DNA of 13,171 bases from CAZGTQ01 sp964528575 (GCA_964528575.1 CAZGTQ010000038.1:1-13171), one strand, 5' to 3'. Counted from the stretch's first letter, positions 1-5,967 are shown. Numbers and translations are program-made. The notes: generated by a model not told the origin, from the letters alone.

Positions 1-242
1 GGCTCGGCGCGGGCGGCGCGCTGCCCGCCGGATGGGAGCTCGACGCGCGGCTCCTCGAGCACGCAGGCCCGGCCGAGGCGACGTCGCGCGAGGAGCGGCG
101 CCTCGAGCTCGAGGTGCGCTTGCCCGCGGGCGCGTCGGGCGTGCAGCGCCTGCGCGGCTACGCTCTCTTCGACGTCTGCGAAGCCGACGGGCGCTGCGTG
201 CGGCTGCGTCGCGACTTCGAAACCGCGTTCAGCGTCCGCTGA
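1..242 (+). CDS. C-terminal fragment of a probable exported protein (DsbD-N/redoxin-tail-like), 5' end outside window
   Basis: The frame from base 3 is open to the TGA at 240-242 and has strong GC3 periodicity, giving about 79 residues of a C-terminus. It includes a hydrophobic strand followed by two cysteines (YALFDVCEADGRC) and then basic and aromatic residues near the end (RRDFETAF). A C-x5-C pair on neighbouring beta strands at the end of a beta-sandwich recalls the DsbD N-terminal domain and the tails of some exported thioredoxin-like proteins. The resemblance is short and is an inference. No start or signal peptide can be judged because the 5' part is missing. No clear terminator follows it; the downstream DNA is repeat-rich. 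Confidence 0.6.
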   Translation, partial: LGAGGALPAGWELDARLLEHAGPAEATSREERRLELEVRLPAGASGVQRLRGYALFDVCEADGRCVRLRRDFETAFSVR

Positions 243-380
243 GCGCGGCGCGACGCGGCGTTACGCCCATTCTCGAAATACTTGCAAGTCGCTACGAGCT
301 ACTGCGAGCTATTGCGACGCGGCGTTACACGCCTTTTGAAGGTTATTGAGTGTCATTGAATGTCATTGAATGCTCAGTGA
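243..380. repeat. Intergenic stretch with short direct repeats and 10-bp periodicity
   Basis: A 15-bp string, GCGACGCGGCGTTAC, occurs at 250-264 and again at 314-328. Between them are two 10-bp near-copies, GCTACTGCGA (298-307) and GCTATTGCGA (308-317). Two exact tandem decamers, TGTCATTGAA, lie at 351-360 and 361-370, flanked by degenerate copies at 341-350 and 371-380. The stretch is more AT-rich than its surroundings and has no convincing coding periodicity. It could be a decayed mobile-element edge, a protein-binding array or an unstable tandem tract. The sequence does not decide between these. Confidence 0.7.
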
Positions 381-391
381 CTAGTTGCGAG

Positions 392-418
392 TTCGAAGCT
401 GCGATGACAGCCTTCGAA
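392..418 (+). promoter_or_regulatory. Hairpin immediately upstream of the methyltransferase ATG
   Basis: TTCGAAGCTG (392-401) pairs with CAGC (408-411) and TTCGAA (413-418). The loop is CGATGA and there is one bulged C at 412. The stem ends two bases before the ATG at 421 and would cover the ribosome-binding region in an mRNA. The pairing is seen directly; a role in translation is inferred. Confidence 0.45.
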
Positions 419-420
419 GA

Positions 421-1059
421 ATGCCCCGCCGTCCGACCGCTCGCCAGCGCCTCGCGCGCAGGTACTGGGACAATCGCGCGAAGCGCGACGCCTTGTACGC
501 GATCTGGGGCGACGAAGCCGTGCGCCAGCCCGAGACCGCCGACCTCGAGGCGTTCGCGCGTTCGGGCGAATCCGCAGCGCGCGTGCTGCTCCCGTATGTC
601 CACCCCGAGGCCGTCGCGCTCGAGATCGGGTGCGGGATCGGCCGCCTCCTGCGGCCGGTCGCGCGCTGGTGCAAGGAGGCGATCGGGATCGACGTCTCGG
701 CGGAGATGGTCGCGCAGTCGCGGGCCTACCTCGCGAGCACGGAGAACGCGCGCGTGCTGCACGGCGACGGCGCGAGCCTGAGCGGGATTCCAGACGGCAG
801 CGTCGATTTCGTCTATTCGCTCTTGTGCCTGATCCACGTCGACAAGCGCAGCGCGTACTGCTATTTGCAGGAGATCCGCCGCGTGCTGAAGCCGAACGGC
901 CGCGCGCTGCTCCAGTTCCAGAACATGCTCTCGCCGCGCGGTCTCGAGCTCTTTCGGAGCGTCCTCCACCTGGACGTTCTACACCGAACCCGCCGAGAAA
1001 GGGGACGGGCCAGCCGTCGCAAAGCTGGCCCGTCATGCGCACCGACAGAGAGGAGATGA
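421..1059 (+). CDS. Class I SAM-dependent methyltransferase, C-terminus probably frameshifted and truncated
   Basis: The 212-residue reading carries the core of a class I methyltransferase of the UbiE/type-11 kind. Motif I is EIGCGIGRLL at residues 68-77, the acidic residue after the next strand is D91 (GIDVS), a D129-F region precedes strand beta-4 (VYSLLCLIHV), and GRALLQFQ (160-167) is strand beta-5. The substrate cannot be told from sequence. ATG 421 is preferred over TTG 385 because residues from 421 on look natural, although no good Shine-Dalgarno is present. After about residue 180 the tail turns arginine-rich and loses GC3 bias. The overlapping frame instead reads WTFYTEPAE (971-997), which is typical of the missing C-terminal part of such enzymes. 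The gene has therefore probably suffered an indel near 955-971 and lost the end of its fold, so it may be inactive. Confidence 0.72.
   Translation: MPRRPTARQRLARRYWDNRAKRDALYAIWGDEAVRQPETADLEAFARSGESAARVLLPYVHPEAVALEIGCGIGRLLRPVARWCKEAIGIDVSAEMVAQSRAYLASTENARVLHGDGASLSGIPDGSVDFVYSLLCLIHVDKRSAYCYLQEIRRVLKPNGRALLQFQNMLSPRGLELFRSVLHLDVLHRTRRERGRASRRKAGPSCAPTERR
1004..1034 (-). terminator. Perfect 11-bp hairpin, terminator-like on the minus strand
   Basis: GACGGGCCAGC (1004-1014) and GCTGGCCCGTC (1024-1034) pair perfectly around a 9-nt loop. Read on the minus strand, the stem is followed by CCCCTTTCTC, a weak pyrimidine tract. It lies about 80 bases downstream of the minus-strand stop at 1116-1118. 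On the plus strand no U tract follows. It sits at the point where the methyltransferase coding signal is lost. Confidence 0.5.
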
Positions 1060-1115
1060 ACCCGGCGGGCGGGGCTCGCATCCCGCGGGCGCCGGGCTGG
1101 TGCGCAAGAGCCAGT

Positions 1116-1319
1116 CTACGCGGGGGGGATCTCGTCCGGTAGCTCGCCGTCGCCGCGGTCCCGGGCGGGGCCGTTCCGCTCGATCAGGAACCCCGCCAGC
1201 TCCTCCAACTCGCCGATCTCGGGGGCCTCGCGCTCGGCCTCCGCGTGCTCGCCCGCGCCCTCGACCGAGCGAAACGTCGTAGCAAGCCGGGACCCGTTCG
1301 CGGGAACTGTGGCGATCAC
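1116..1319 (-). pseudogene. Unrecognised minus-strand coding fragment
   Basis: From about 1275 down to the TAG at 1116-1118 the minus-strand frame has a textbook coding signature: nearly every third base is G or C, first bases are mostly G, and second bases are mixed with many A and T. The roughly 50 residues are acidic and helix-prone, with ELEELAGFLIERNG near the end and a C-terminus ELPDEIPPA. GTG at 1317-1319 is the nearest plausible start and would give about 67 residues, but its first codons lose the bias, so the 5' end may be missing. I do not recognise the family. It converges on the truncated methyltransferase and could be a remnant of a larger gene or a small intact one. Confidence 0.42.
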
Positions 1320-1352
1320 AAACAACCGCGTGAGACGAGCCGAGCGGCGCAG

Positions 1353-1408
1353 TAGAATCCCGCTACCTGGGCGAGGCACTCTCGCCCGCAGTCCCTCCAA
1401 TCGAGGAG
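1353..1408 (+). promoter_or_regulatory. Leader of the secreted-protein gene: possible -10, hairpin, Shine-Dalgarno
   Basis: TAGAAT at 1353-1358 is close to a sigma70 -10 hexamer, but no good -35 is visible. A perfect 7-bp stem follows: GGGCGAG at 1369-1375 and CTCGCCC at 1381-1387, with a 5-nt loop. GAGGAG at 1403-1408 precedes the ATG at 1412 by only three bases. The hairpin and Shine-Dalgarno are seen; the promoter is a weak guess. Confidence 0.35.
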
Positions 1409-1411
1409 CGT

Positions 1412-1861
1412 ATGATCTCAGGCAAACTGGCACTGTTGGCACTGTTCGCAATGGCCCCTGCCGCCGCGGCACAATGCTCGACTGTTCCTGGCACAGGCTG
1501 CCCCGGCATCCCGCCGCTCAAGGTCTGCATCAACAATCCGACGATCGGCACCACGTTCTGCCTCTCGGTGCTGCCTTGCCCGGCCTGCACGCCGATCGTG
1601 CCGGTCCAGCTGAACGTCTGGTTCCTAGGCCCGCCCAACCCGATCGTGATCCCGGTGACCTCGTGCTGTGGGAGCATCGCGTGTGGGCTGTACGGGCCCT
1701 CGATCTACGACATCGTGCTGCGTCCCGGCCCGATGGAGTGCTACGCGATCCCCAACAACCCGGCCGCAATCGGTGCGACGCTCGGCCTGCAACCGGCCTG
1801 CCTCGACCCGTTCACAGGATGCTTCGACCTGGCCCCGGCGCTCCAGGTGACGATACGGTGA
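1412..1861 (+). CDS. Small secreted cysteine-rich protein, planctomycete-type C-terminal module
   Basis: The 149-residue product begins with a clear Sec signal peptide: lysine at 5, a hydrophobic run at about 6-15, then alanines up to residue 20. The mature part starts near Q21. It has twelve cysteines (22, 30, 39, 50, 56, 59, 85, 86, 91, 110, 130, 137), suggesting several disulfides outside the cytoplasm. GTGCPG at 27-32, IGTTF at 45-49, PNNPAAIGATLGLQ at 114-127 and a final APALQVTIR match the pattern I recall at the C-terminus of many large secreted Planctomycetota proteins. Here the module stands alone with extra cysteines. Function is unknown. The start is supported by GAGGAG just upstream. 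It stands as a single gene; degraded sequences on the opposite strand lie on both sides. Confidence 0.8.
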   Translation: MISGKLALLALFAMAPAAAAQCSTVPGTGCPGIPPLKVCINNPTIGTTFCLSVLPCPACTPIVPVQLNVWFLGPPNPIVIPVTSCCGSIACGLYGPSIYDIVLRPGPMECYAIPNNPAAIGATLGLQPACLDPFTGCFDLAPALQVTIR

Positions 1862-1987
1862 GACCGAAAGGGCGCGACCGGCGCGCCCGCGAGTCGCGTC
1901 GCGTGTACCTCGTCCCTGGGGCGGGGAGCGGATCGTCCTCAGTGAATTCGGCTATCGCCTCGTTCTGATCCGCTGAGAACAATAGGG

Positions 1988-2017
1988 GGCGGGCCGGTGA
2001 TCGTACACCGGCCCGCC
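1988..2017 (-). terminator. Perfect 12-bp hairpin, terminator-like on the minus strand
   Basis: GGCGGGCCGGTG (1988-1999) and CACCGGCCCGCC (2006-2017) pair perfectly around a 6-nt loop. On the minus strand the stem is followed by CCCTATTGTTCT, a mildly T-rich tail. This places it at the 3' side of the transposase remnant. It resembles the hairpin at 1004-1034 in core sequence (CGGGCC) and in the CCCCT that follows on the minus strand. It also lies about 130 bases after the secreted-protein stop on the plus strand. Confidence 0.5.
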
Positions 2018-2170
2018 GGGAGCGCACCGATCGAAGTTGCGACCGCGCCGCGCTCGAGCTCGGTGCCACGCAGGGCCGCGCGCAGTTCTCGGTAGAGCAC
2101 GTACGCGGTGGCTGTCAGCAGCACCCGGCCTTCGGTTCGCGAGGAAGCTCACACGCGGATAGCAACTGTC
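1990..2170 (-). pseudogene. Decayed C-terminal fragment of an IS1380-like transposase
   Basis: On the minus strand, one frame reads SFLANRR (2149 down to about 2129). After a shift of one base another reads RVLLTATAYVLYRELR followed by GTELERGAVATS. As I recall it, IS1380-type DDE transposases end with a segment of the form F-x-ANQFR-VLL-x-AAAYVLM-x-ELR-x(n)-GT-x-L-x-RAQV-x-T. The match is continuous once a 1-nt insertion in the ANQFR segment is allowed. The catalytic domain, the rest of the element and its terminal inverted repeats are not visible. It is a fossil, and shows that this stretch once received an insertion sequence. Confidence 0.55.
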
Positions 2171-2417
2171 GCTCGACAGCGACCGCGCGGCGCCAGAATC
2201 GGCCTCGTCGTCACGTCTCGGGGTTCGGGGCGACCGAAGGGAGGGCGAGCAAAGTCCGGCCGGCCCACCCCAGGGCGCGCAAGAGAGGAGTACCCGCCAC
2301 GGCGATCGCGACGACTCCGCGGGGCGCCGAGAGCCGCGCAGCCGCTGCGCAGCGCCGCCTGCTCCCCGACAGGGGGGTATCGGAGACCCCTCCGCGCTGC
2401 TAGTCTCGCGTCCCGTC
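2171..2417. other. Intergenic stretch without a supported gene
   Basis: Several frames are open here simply because of high GC, but none has consistent coding periodicity, a Shine-Dalgarno with a start, or a recognisable product. Minus-strand reading contains a short alanine/leucine-rich hydrophobic run near 2230-2330 with no start codon. A weak 5-7 bp stem (GGGGT/ACCCC) lies around 2376-2396. The promoter of the hydrolase-caspase gene should lie in or just after this stretch, but I cannot point to it. Confidence 0.5.
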
Positions 2418-2441
2418 GGCTCCCGCTCGCTTCTGGGAGCC
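2418..2441 (+). promoter_or_regulatory. Leader hairpin upstream of the hydrolase-caspase gene
   Basis: GGCTCCC (2418-2424) and GGGAGCC (2435-2441) form a perfect 7-bp stem with a 10-nt loop. The purine-rich Shine-Dalgarno tract of the tiny ORF at 2464 begins about eight bases later. No U tract follows, so it is more likely a leader structure than a terminator. Its role is inferred. Confidence 0.4.
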
Positions 2442-2463
2442 TTACCGAGAGAGAGGAGCGCCG

Positions 2464-2547
2464 ATGTCCCAGGCCTTCCCGCGGAACCCTTCTGCAACCG
2501 TCGGGATAGCTGCGGACAAATCGGCCAGCACCAGATGCCGAACCTGA
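2464..2547 (+). CDS. Possible 27-residue leader ORF overlapping the hydrolase-caspase start
   Basis: ATG 2464 follows GAGAGAGGAG (2449-2458) at a spacing of 5 bases, the best Shine-Dalgarno in this neighbourhood. It encodes 27 residues (begins MSQAFPRNPS) and stops at TGA 2545-2547, thirteen bases inside the next gene, whose own ATG at 2535 has no visible Shine-Dalgarno. This geometry suggests translational coupling, with ribosomes finishing the leader and re-initiating at 2535. The peptide has no recognisable motif. The alternative is that the short frame is coincidental. Confidence 0.3.
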   Translation: MSQAFPRNPSATVGIAADKSASTRCRT

Positions 2548-4331
2548 AGATTCTGTGCGTCCACGGACTTGGCGACCATCGGCAGAGTCCGTGGAAGGCG
2601 GAGTGGGAAAGCACAATCCGACGGTCCTTCCCCGCCCAAGACGCCGTCCAACTCGAGTTCGCTTTCTACACGTACGATCACATCTTCGAGCGGGTCGACG
2701 TGTCGCCGCTCGAAGCGATCAGCGCCGTCGGCAAGCTGATGAAGAGCGGCGTCGCCTCAATCCTTCGTCCGCGCGCGCGCGGAGCGCCCCTGGAGAAGGC
2801 GAGCCACTTCTTGCGATGGTACGCCGGCTACGTCGTCGCCTGGGTCGAGGATGAGGGGTTCAAACGCCGGACACGGGCCGGCTTCCTCTCGATGGTGCGC
2901 GAATTCAAGCCGGACCTCATCCTCGCGCACAGCCTCGGGTCGCTGGTCACGTACGACGCTCTCAGCCATCCCGACGCGCAGAAGAAGGAGAGCAGGTCGC
3001 TGATCGAGAAGGCGCGGTACGTCACGTTGGGTTCGCAGATCGGGAACGCCTTCGTCTCAGGCAATCTGTCGCACGGCCGCGTGCAGCCGCTCGACGTGGC
3101 GTGGTGGTACCACCTCTACAACGAAGAGGACGCGGTGTTCACCGCGCCGATCCGACTCTGGGAGGCGCGCAACTTCACCCAGGTCGAAACGTACTTCGAT
3201 GTGGATGGCTGGGGCGATCACTCCGCCCTCCACTACCTCGGGCACGAAGCTACCGCTGCCGTTGTATGGTCGTCATTGGCGCGCGAGGCATTGCAGCGCC
3301 TCTCGCCGGCGCGACGGAAGAAGGTCGCCTTCACGCCTGTGCTCGGCGCCCGCGGGCGCGTGAAGCGCAAGCCGCGGCGCCGCGCGCTCCTGATTGGGAT
3401 CAACGAATACCCCAACGTCGAGGATCGGCTTGAAGGATGCGTGAACGACGCCTTTCTCATGAGCGAGGTGCTCCAGGAGTGCGGCTTCCAGCCTGAGGAG
3501 ATACGACTCGTCCTCGACGACCGCGCTACAGCCCGCGGGATCCTCGAGCGGATCGCGTGGCTTCTCGACGAGCCTCTGCCCGACGACCAACTCGTCCTCT
3601 TCTACAGCGGGCACGGTGCGCAACTCCCGACCTACGGGGAGGGTGATCGCGTCGACAAGAAGGACGAGACGCTCGTGCCGTGGGACTTCGACTGGTCGGA
3701 GGAGACATGCGTGACCGACGACCAGATCTACGCGCTCTACAGCCAGCTTCCATACAAGACGCGGCTCGTCATGATCTTCGACTGCTGCCACTCGGGCGGC
3801 ATTCATCGCGGCGGACCGAAGGCCAAGGGGATCGAGCCGCCCGACGACATTCGGCATCGAGGGATGCGATGGAATCCGGCGATCGCGATGTGGGAGGAGC
3901 GCGACCTGCGCGAGGTGAATCCCGCGTTCAGCGGAGACCGCGAGACGAAGCGCAAGTTCTTCGGCAGTGGCGGCGAGACTATGCGCCTTGGCCGCGGCGG
4001 GATCGGGCGCAAAGACACTGGGCGGCAGTACAGCGCCGCGAAGCGTAGGCGCCGCGGCCCCGTCGGCCCCTACCTCCCGCTCATCGTCGAAGCCTGCCGC
4101 GAGGACCAGCTCGCGTACGAGTACAAGCACGGCGTGACGAGCTACGGCGCGTTCACCTACACGCTTGCGTCAACGCTCCGCCGGACAGGACGCATCACCT
4201 ACCAGACGCTGGTCAAGCGCGCGGCCGGCCAGCTCGACGATCTCGGCTACGAGCAAGTGCCCCAGATCCTCGGCCCGAGCGCGGTGATGCGGTCAAGCGT
4301 CCCGTGGGTGTATGGGAGGCGAAAGAGGTAG
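2535..4331 (+). CDS. Alpha/beta-hydrolase-like domain fused to a metacaspase (C14 peptidase)
   Basis: The 598-residue protein has two catalytic modules. Residues 5-255 look like an alpha/beta hydrolase of the PGAP1/lipase-like kind: KILCVHGLGDH (5-15) is the first strand and oxyanion loop, and LAHSLGS (130-136) is the nucleophile elbow with Ser133. Asp199 (NEEDAVF) and His229 (GDHS) are plausible triad partners. Residues 283-598 are a metacaspase: RALLIGINEY (283-292), YSGHG with catalytic His360, DCCHSG with catalytic Cys418, and EACREDQ (519-525), equivalent to the conserved C-x-DDQ segment that shapes the basic-specific S1 pocket. The joining linker (259-283) and the insert after DCCHSG (about 466-508) are rich in Arg and Lys, the residues after which metacaspases cut. 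There is no signal peptide, so it should act in the cytoplasm. ATG 2535 is chosen because the first strand starts four residues later. The fusion's target is unknown; a regulated cell-death or stress role is an inference. Confidence 0.88.
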   Translation: MPNLKILCVHGLGDHRQSPWKAEWESTIRRSFPAQDAVQLEFAFYTYDHIFERVDVSPLEAISAVGKLMKSGVASILRPRARGAPLEKASHFLRWYAGYVVAWVEDEGFKRRTRAGFLSMVREFKPDLILAHSLGSLVTYDALSHPDAQKKESRSLIEKARYVTLGSQIGNAFVSGNLSHGRVQPLDVAWWYHLYNEEDAVFTAPIRLWEARNFTQVETYFDVDGWGDHSALHYLGHEATAAVVWSSLAREALQRLSPARRKKVAFTPVLGARGRVKRKPRRRALLIGINEYPNVEDRLEGCVNDAFLMSEVLQECGFQPEEIRLVLDDRATARGILERIAWLLDEPLPDDQLVLFYSGHGAQLPTYGEGDRVDKKDETLVPWDFDWSEETCVTDDQIYALYSQLPYKTRLVMIFDCCHSGGIHRGGPKAKGIEPPDDIRHRGMRWNPAIAMWEERDLREVNPAFSGDRETKRKFFGSGGETMRLGRGGIGRKDTGRQYSAAKRRRRGPVGPYLPLIVEACREDQLAYEYKHGVTSYGAFTYTLASTLRRTGRITYQTLVKRAAGQLDDLGYEQVPQILGPSAVMRSSVPWVYGRRKR

Positions 4332-4335
4332 ACAC

Positions 4336-4389
4336 ATGGTAGGCGGTAACCAGGCGAAGCCCCGGAATCGAGCCGTGGGCCCGTCATGA
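4336..4389 (+). CDS. Possible 17-residue coupling ORF between caspase and deaminase genes
   Basis: ATG 4336 lies 7 bases after AGAGG (4324-4328) and encodes MVGGNQAKPRNRAVGPS. It stops at TGA 4387-4389, forming an ATGA overlap with the deaminase start at 4386, which lacks its own clear Shine-Dalgarno. The layout repeats the short-leader pattern seen before the hydrolase-caspase gene. It may serve only to bring ribosomes to ATG 4386, or may be chance. Confidence 0.28.
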   Translation: MVGGNQAKPRNRAVGPS

Positions 4390-5945
4390 AGTCTCCGGCT
4401 CCGTACGCCTGCCTGCTCTTGATGCTGGCCTGCAGCGCGACGACTCGTGCGGTCGGGGTGCAGGCGTACACCGACGACACCGCGAGGACCGCCGCCTGGT
4501 TCGAGGCTCACCGGCACGAGCCGCCGCAGCTCCGCAGCTTCCTGCAGCGCATGCCCAAGGGAGGCGACCTCCACAACCACCTGAGCGGGGCCGTGTACGC
4601 GGAGAGCTACGTCGAGTGGGCCGCCGAGGCCGACTACTGCATCGTCGAGAGCGCCGACTCCTGGAAACTCGTGCCCTGCGCCAGCGCCGCGGCAAGCAAG
4701 CCCGGGACCGTGACCCGCGTCGCGGACGCTCTCCACGAGCCCGCGCTCTTCGACCGGCTGATCGACCGCCTGTCGACCCGCAACCTGGCCTTCGCGGGCC
4801 GCTCCGGCCACGACCAGTTCTTCGCCGCCTTCGGCGAGTTCGGCCCGATCTCGAGCCTGCGGATCGACGACATGGTCGTCGAGGTGGCAATGCGCGCCGC
4901 CAGCCAGCGCGTCCACTACCTCGAACTCATGCTCACCCTGCAGAGCAAGGGGGTGCGCGAGCTCGCGCGAAAGGTCGGCCTCGACGAGGACTTCGCCGTC
5001 ACGCGCCAGAAGCTCTTCGGCGCCGGGCTCCGCGACCTCGTCGAAGCGGGGCAACGCGATCTCGATCTGCTCGAGACCGAGGTCCGGCGGACGCTGCGCT
5101 GCGACGGCGACGCGCTGCCCGGCTGCGCGGTCACGATCCGCTACCTCCAGCAGACGACCCGGACGAATCCGCCGGCGGAGGTATTCGCGCAGCTCGTCTA
5201 CGCGGTCGAGCTCGTCCGGGCCGACCCGCGCGTCGTCGGGCTCAACCTGGTGGCGCCCGAGGATGATCGCACCGCGCTCGCGGACTACACGCTGCACATG
5301 GAGATGCTGGACCACCTCGTCGCGGGAGCGCCCGCGGCGCCCGAAGTCAACGTCGCGCTGCACGCGGGCGAGCTGACCCTGGGCCTCGTGCGCCCGAAGG
5401 ACTTGCGCTTCCACATCCGCCAGGCGGTCGAGCTCGGGCACGCGCGCCGCGTCGGGCACGGCGTCGGCGTCGCCCACGAGGACGACGCGCACGAACTCCT
5501 GGAGACGATGCGCGACCGCGGCGTGCTGGTCGAGATCTGCCTGACCAGCAACGACGTGATCCTCGGCGTTCGCGGCGACGATCACCCCCTTTCCATGTAC
5601 CTCGCCGCGGGCATCCCCGTCGCGCTGGCGACCGACGACGAGGGAGTGTCGCGCATCGACCTCACGCACGAGTACCAACGCGCAGCGACGACCTACGGGC
5701 TCGGATACCGCGAGCTCAAGTCGTTCGCCCGCAACAGCCTGGAGCACGCCTTCCTGCCGGGAGAGAGCCTCTGGAGCGATCCCCGCTCCTTCGTGGTGGC
5801 GGACGCCTGCGCCGGCGACCCGCCGGGCGCGCCGGGGCCGTCGCGGCGCTGTGCGACATTCCTGGCGGGGAGCGAGCGCGCGCGGGAGCAGTGGCGCCTG
5901 GAGGCCGAGTTCGCAGCCTTCGAAGCCTCGTTCCGACACCCCTGA
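4386..5945 (+). CDS. Exported adenosine deaminase-family protein (metal-dependent amidohydrolase)
   Basis: The 519-residue product has the zinc-binding pattern of adenosine/AMP deaminases. DLHNH (61-65) gives the first two histidines, LHAGE (325-329) gives His326 and the proton-shuttling Glu329, RVGHG (355-359) has His358, and ATDDEG (415-420) gives the metal-binding and catalytic aspartates 417-418. Family members convert adenosine or a related nucleoside to the inosine form and ammonia. The N-terminus carries a hydrophobic stretch ending in LLMLAC (11-16). This may be a lipoprotein signal with Cys16, though the lipobox is not ideal, or an ordinary Sec signal. Export plus the MPKGGDLHNHLSGA start recalls secreted ADGF-like deaminases, so extracytoplasmic nucleoside salvage is a reasonable inference. 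The true substrate is not proven. It follows the caspase gene by 54 bases on the same strand with no terminator visible between, so the two may be cotranscribed. Confidence 0.88.
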   Translation: MKSPAPYACLLLMLACSATTRAVGVQAYTDDTARTAAWFEAHRHEPPQLRSFLQRMPKGGDLHNHLSGAVYAESYVEWAAEADYCIVESADSWKLVPCASAAASKPGTVTRVADALHEPALFDRLIDRLSTRNLAFAGRSGHDQFFAAFGEFGPISSLRIDDMVVEVAMRAASQRVHYLELMLTLQSKGVRELARKVGLDEDFAVTRQKLFGAGLRDLVEAGQRDLDLLETEVRRTLRCDGDALPGCAVTIRYLQQTTRTNPPAEVFAQLVYAVELVRADPRVVGLNLVAPEDDRTALADYTLHMEMLDHLVAGAPAAPEVNVALHAGELTLGLVRPKDLRFHIRQAVELGHARRVGHGVGVAHEDDAHELLETMRDRGVLVEICLTSNDVILGVRGDDHPLSMYLAAGIPVALATDDEGVSRIDLTHEYQRAATTYGLGYRELKSFARNSLEHAFLPGESLWSDPRSFVVADACAGDPPGAPGPSRRCATFLAGSERAREQWRLEAEFAAFEASFRHP

Positions 5946-5947
5946 AA

Positions 5948-5967
5948 CGCCACTCCGCCGAGTGGCG
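5948..5967 (+). terminator. Hairpin directly after the deaminase stop
   Basis: CGCCACTC (5948-5955) and GAGTGGCG (5960-5967) form a perfect 8-bp stem with a 4-nt loop, two bases after the TGA. No U tract follows, as is common in high-GC genomes. It probably marks the end of the caspase-deaminase transcript or protects its 3' end. Confidence 0.5.

Noticed and set aside
1952..2614. Minus-strand frame of 220 codons upstream of the caspase gene
   Set aside because: It starts inside the caspase coding region and has mixed codon periodicity. Only the short stretch reading SFLANRR is meaningful, as part of the transposase remnant.
2535..5945. Idea that the caspase and deaminase form a known anti-phage system such as RADAR or a CRISPR-linked caspase system
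   Set aside because: RADAR deaminases are cytosolic and pair with an ATPase, while this deaminase has an export signal. No ATPase, CRISPR array or cas gene is present in the window.
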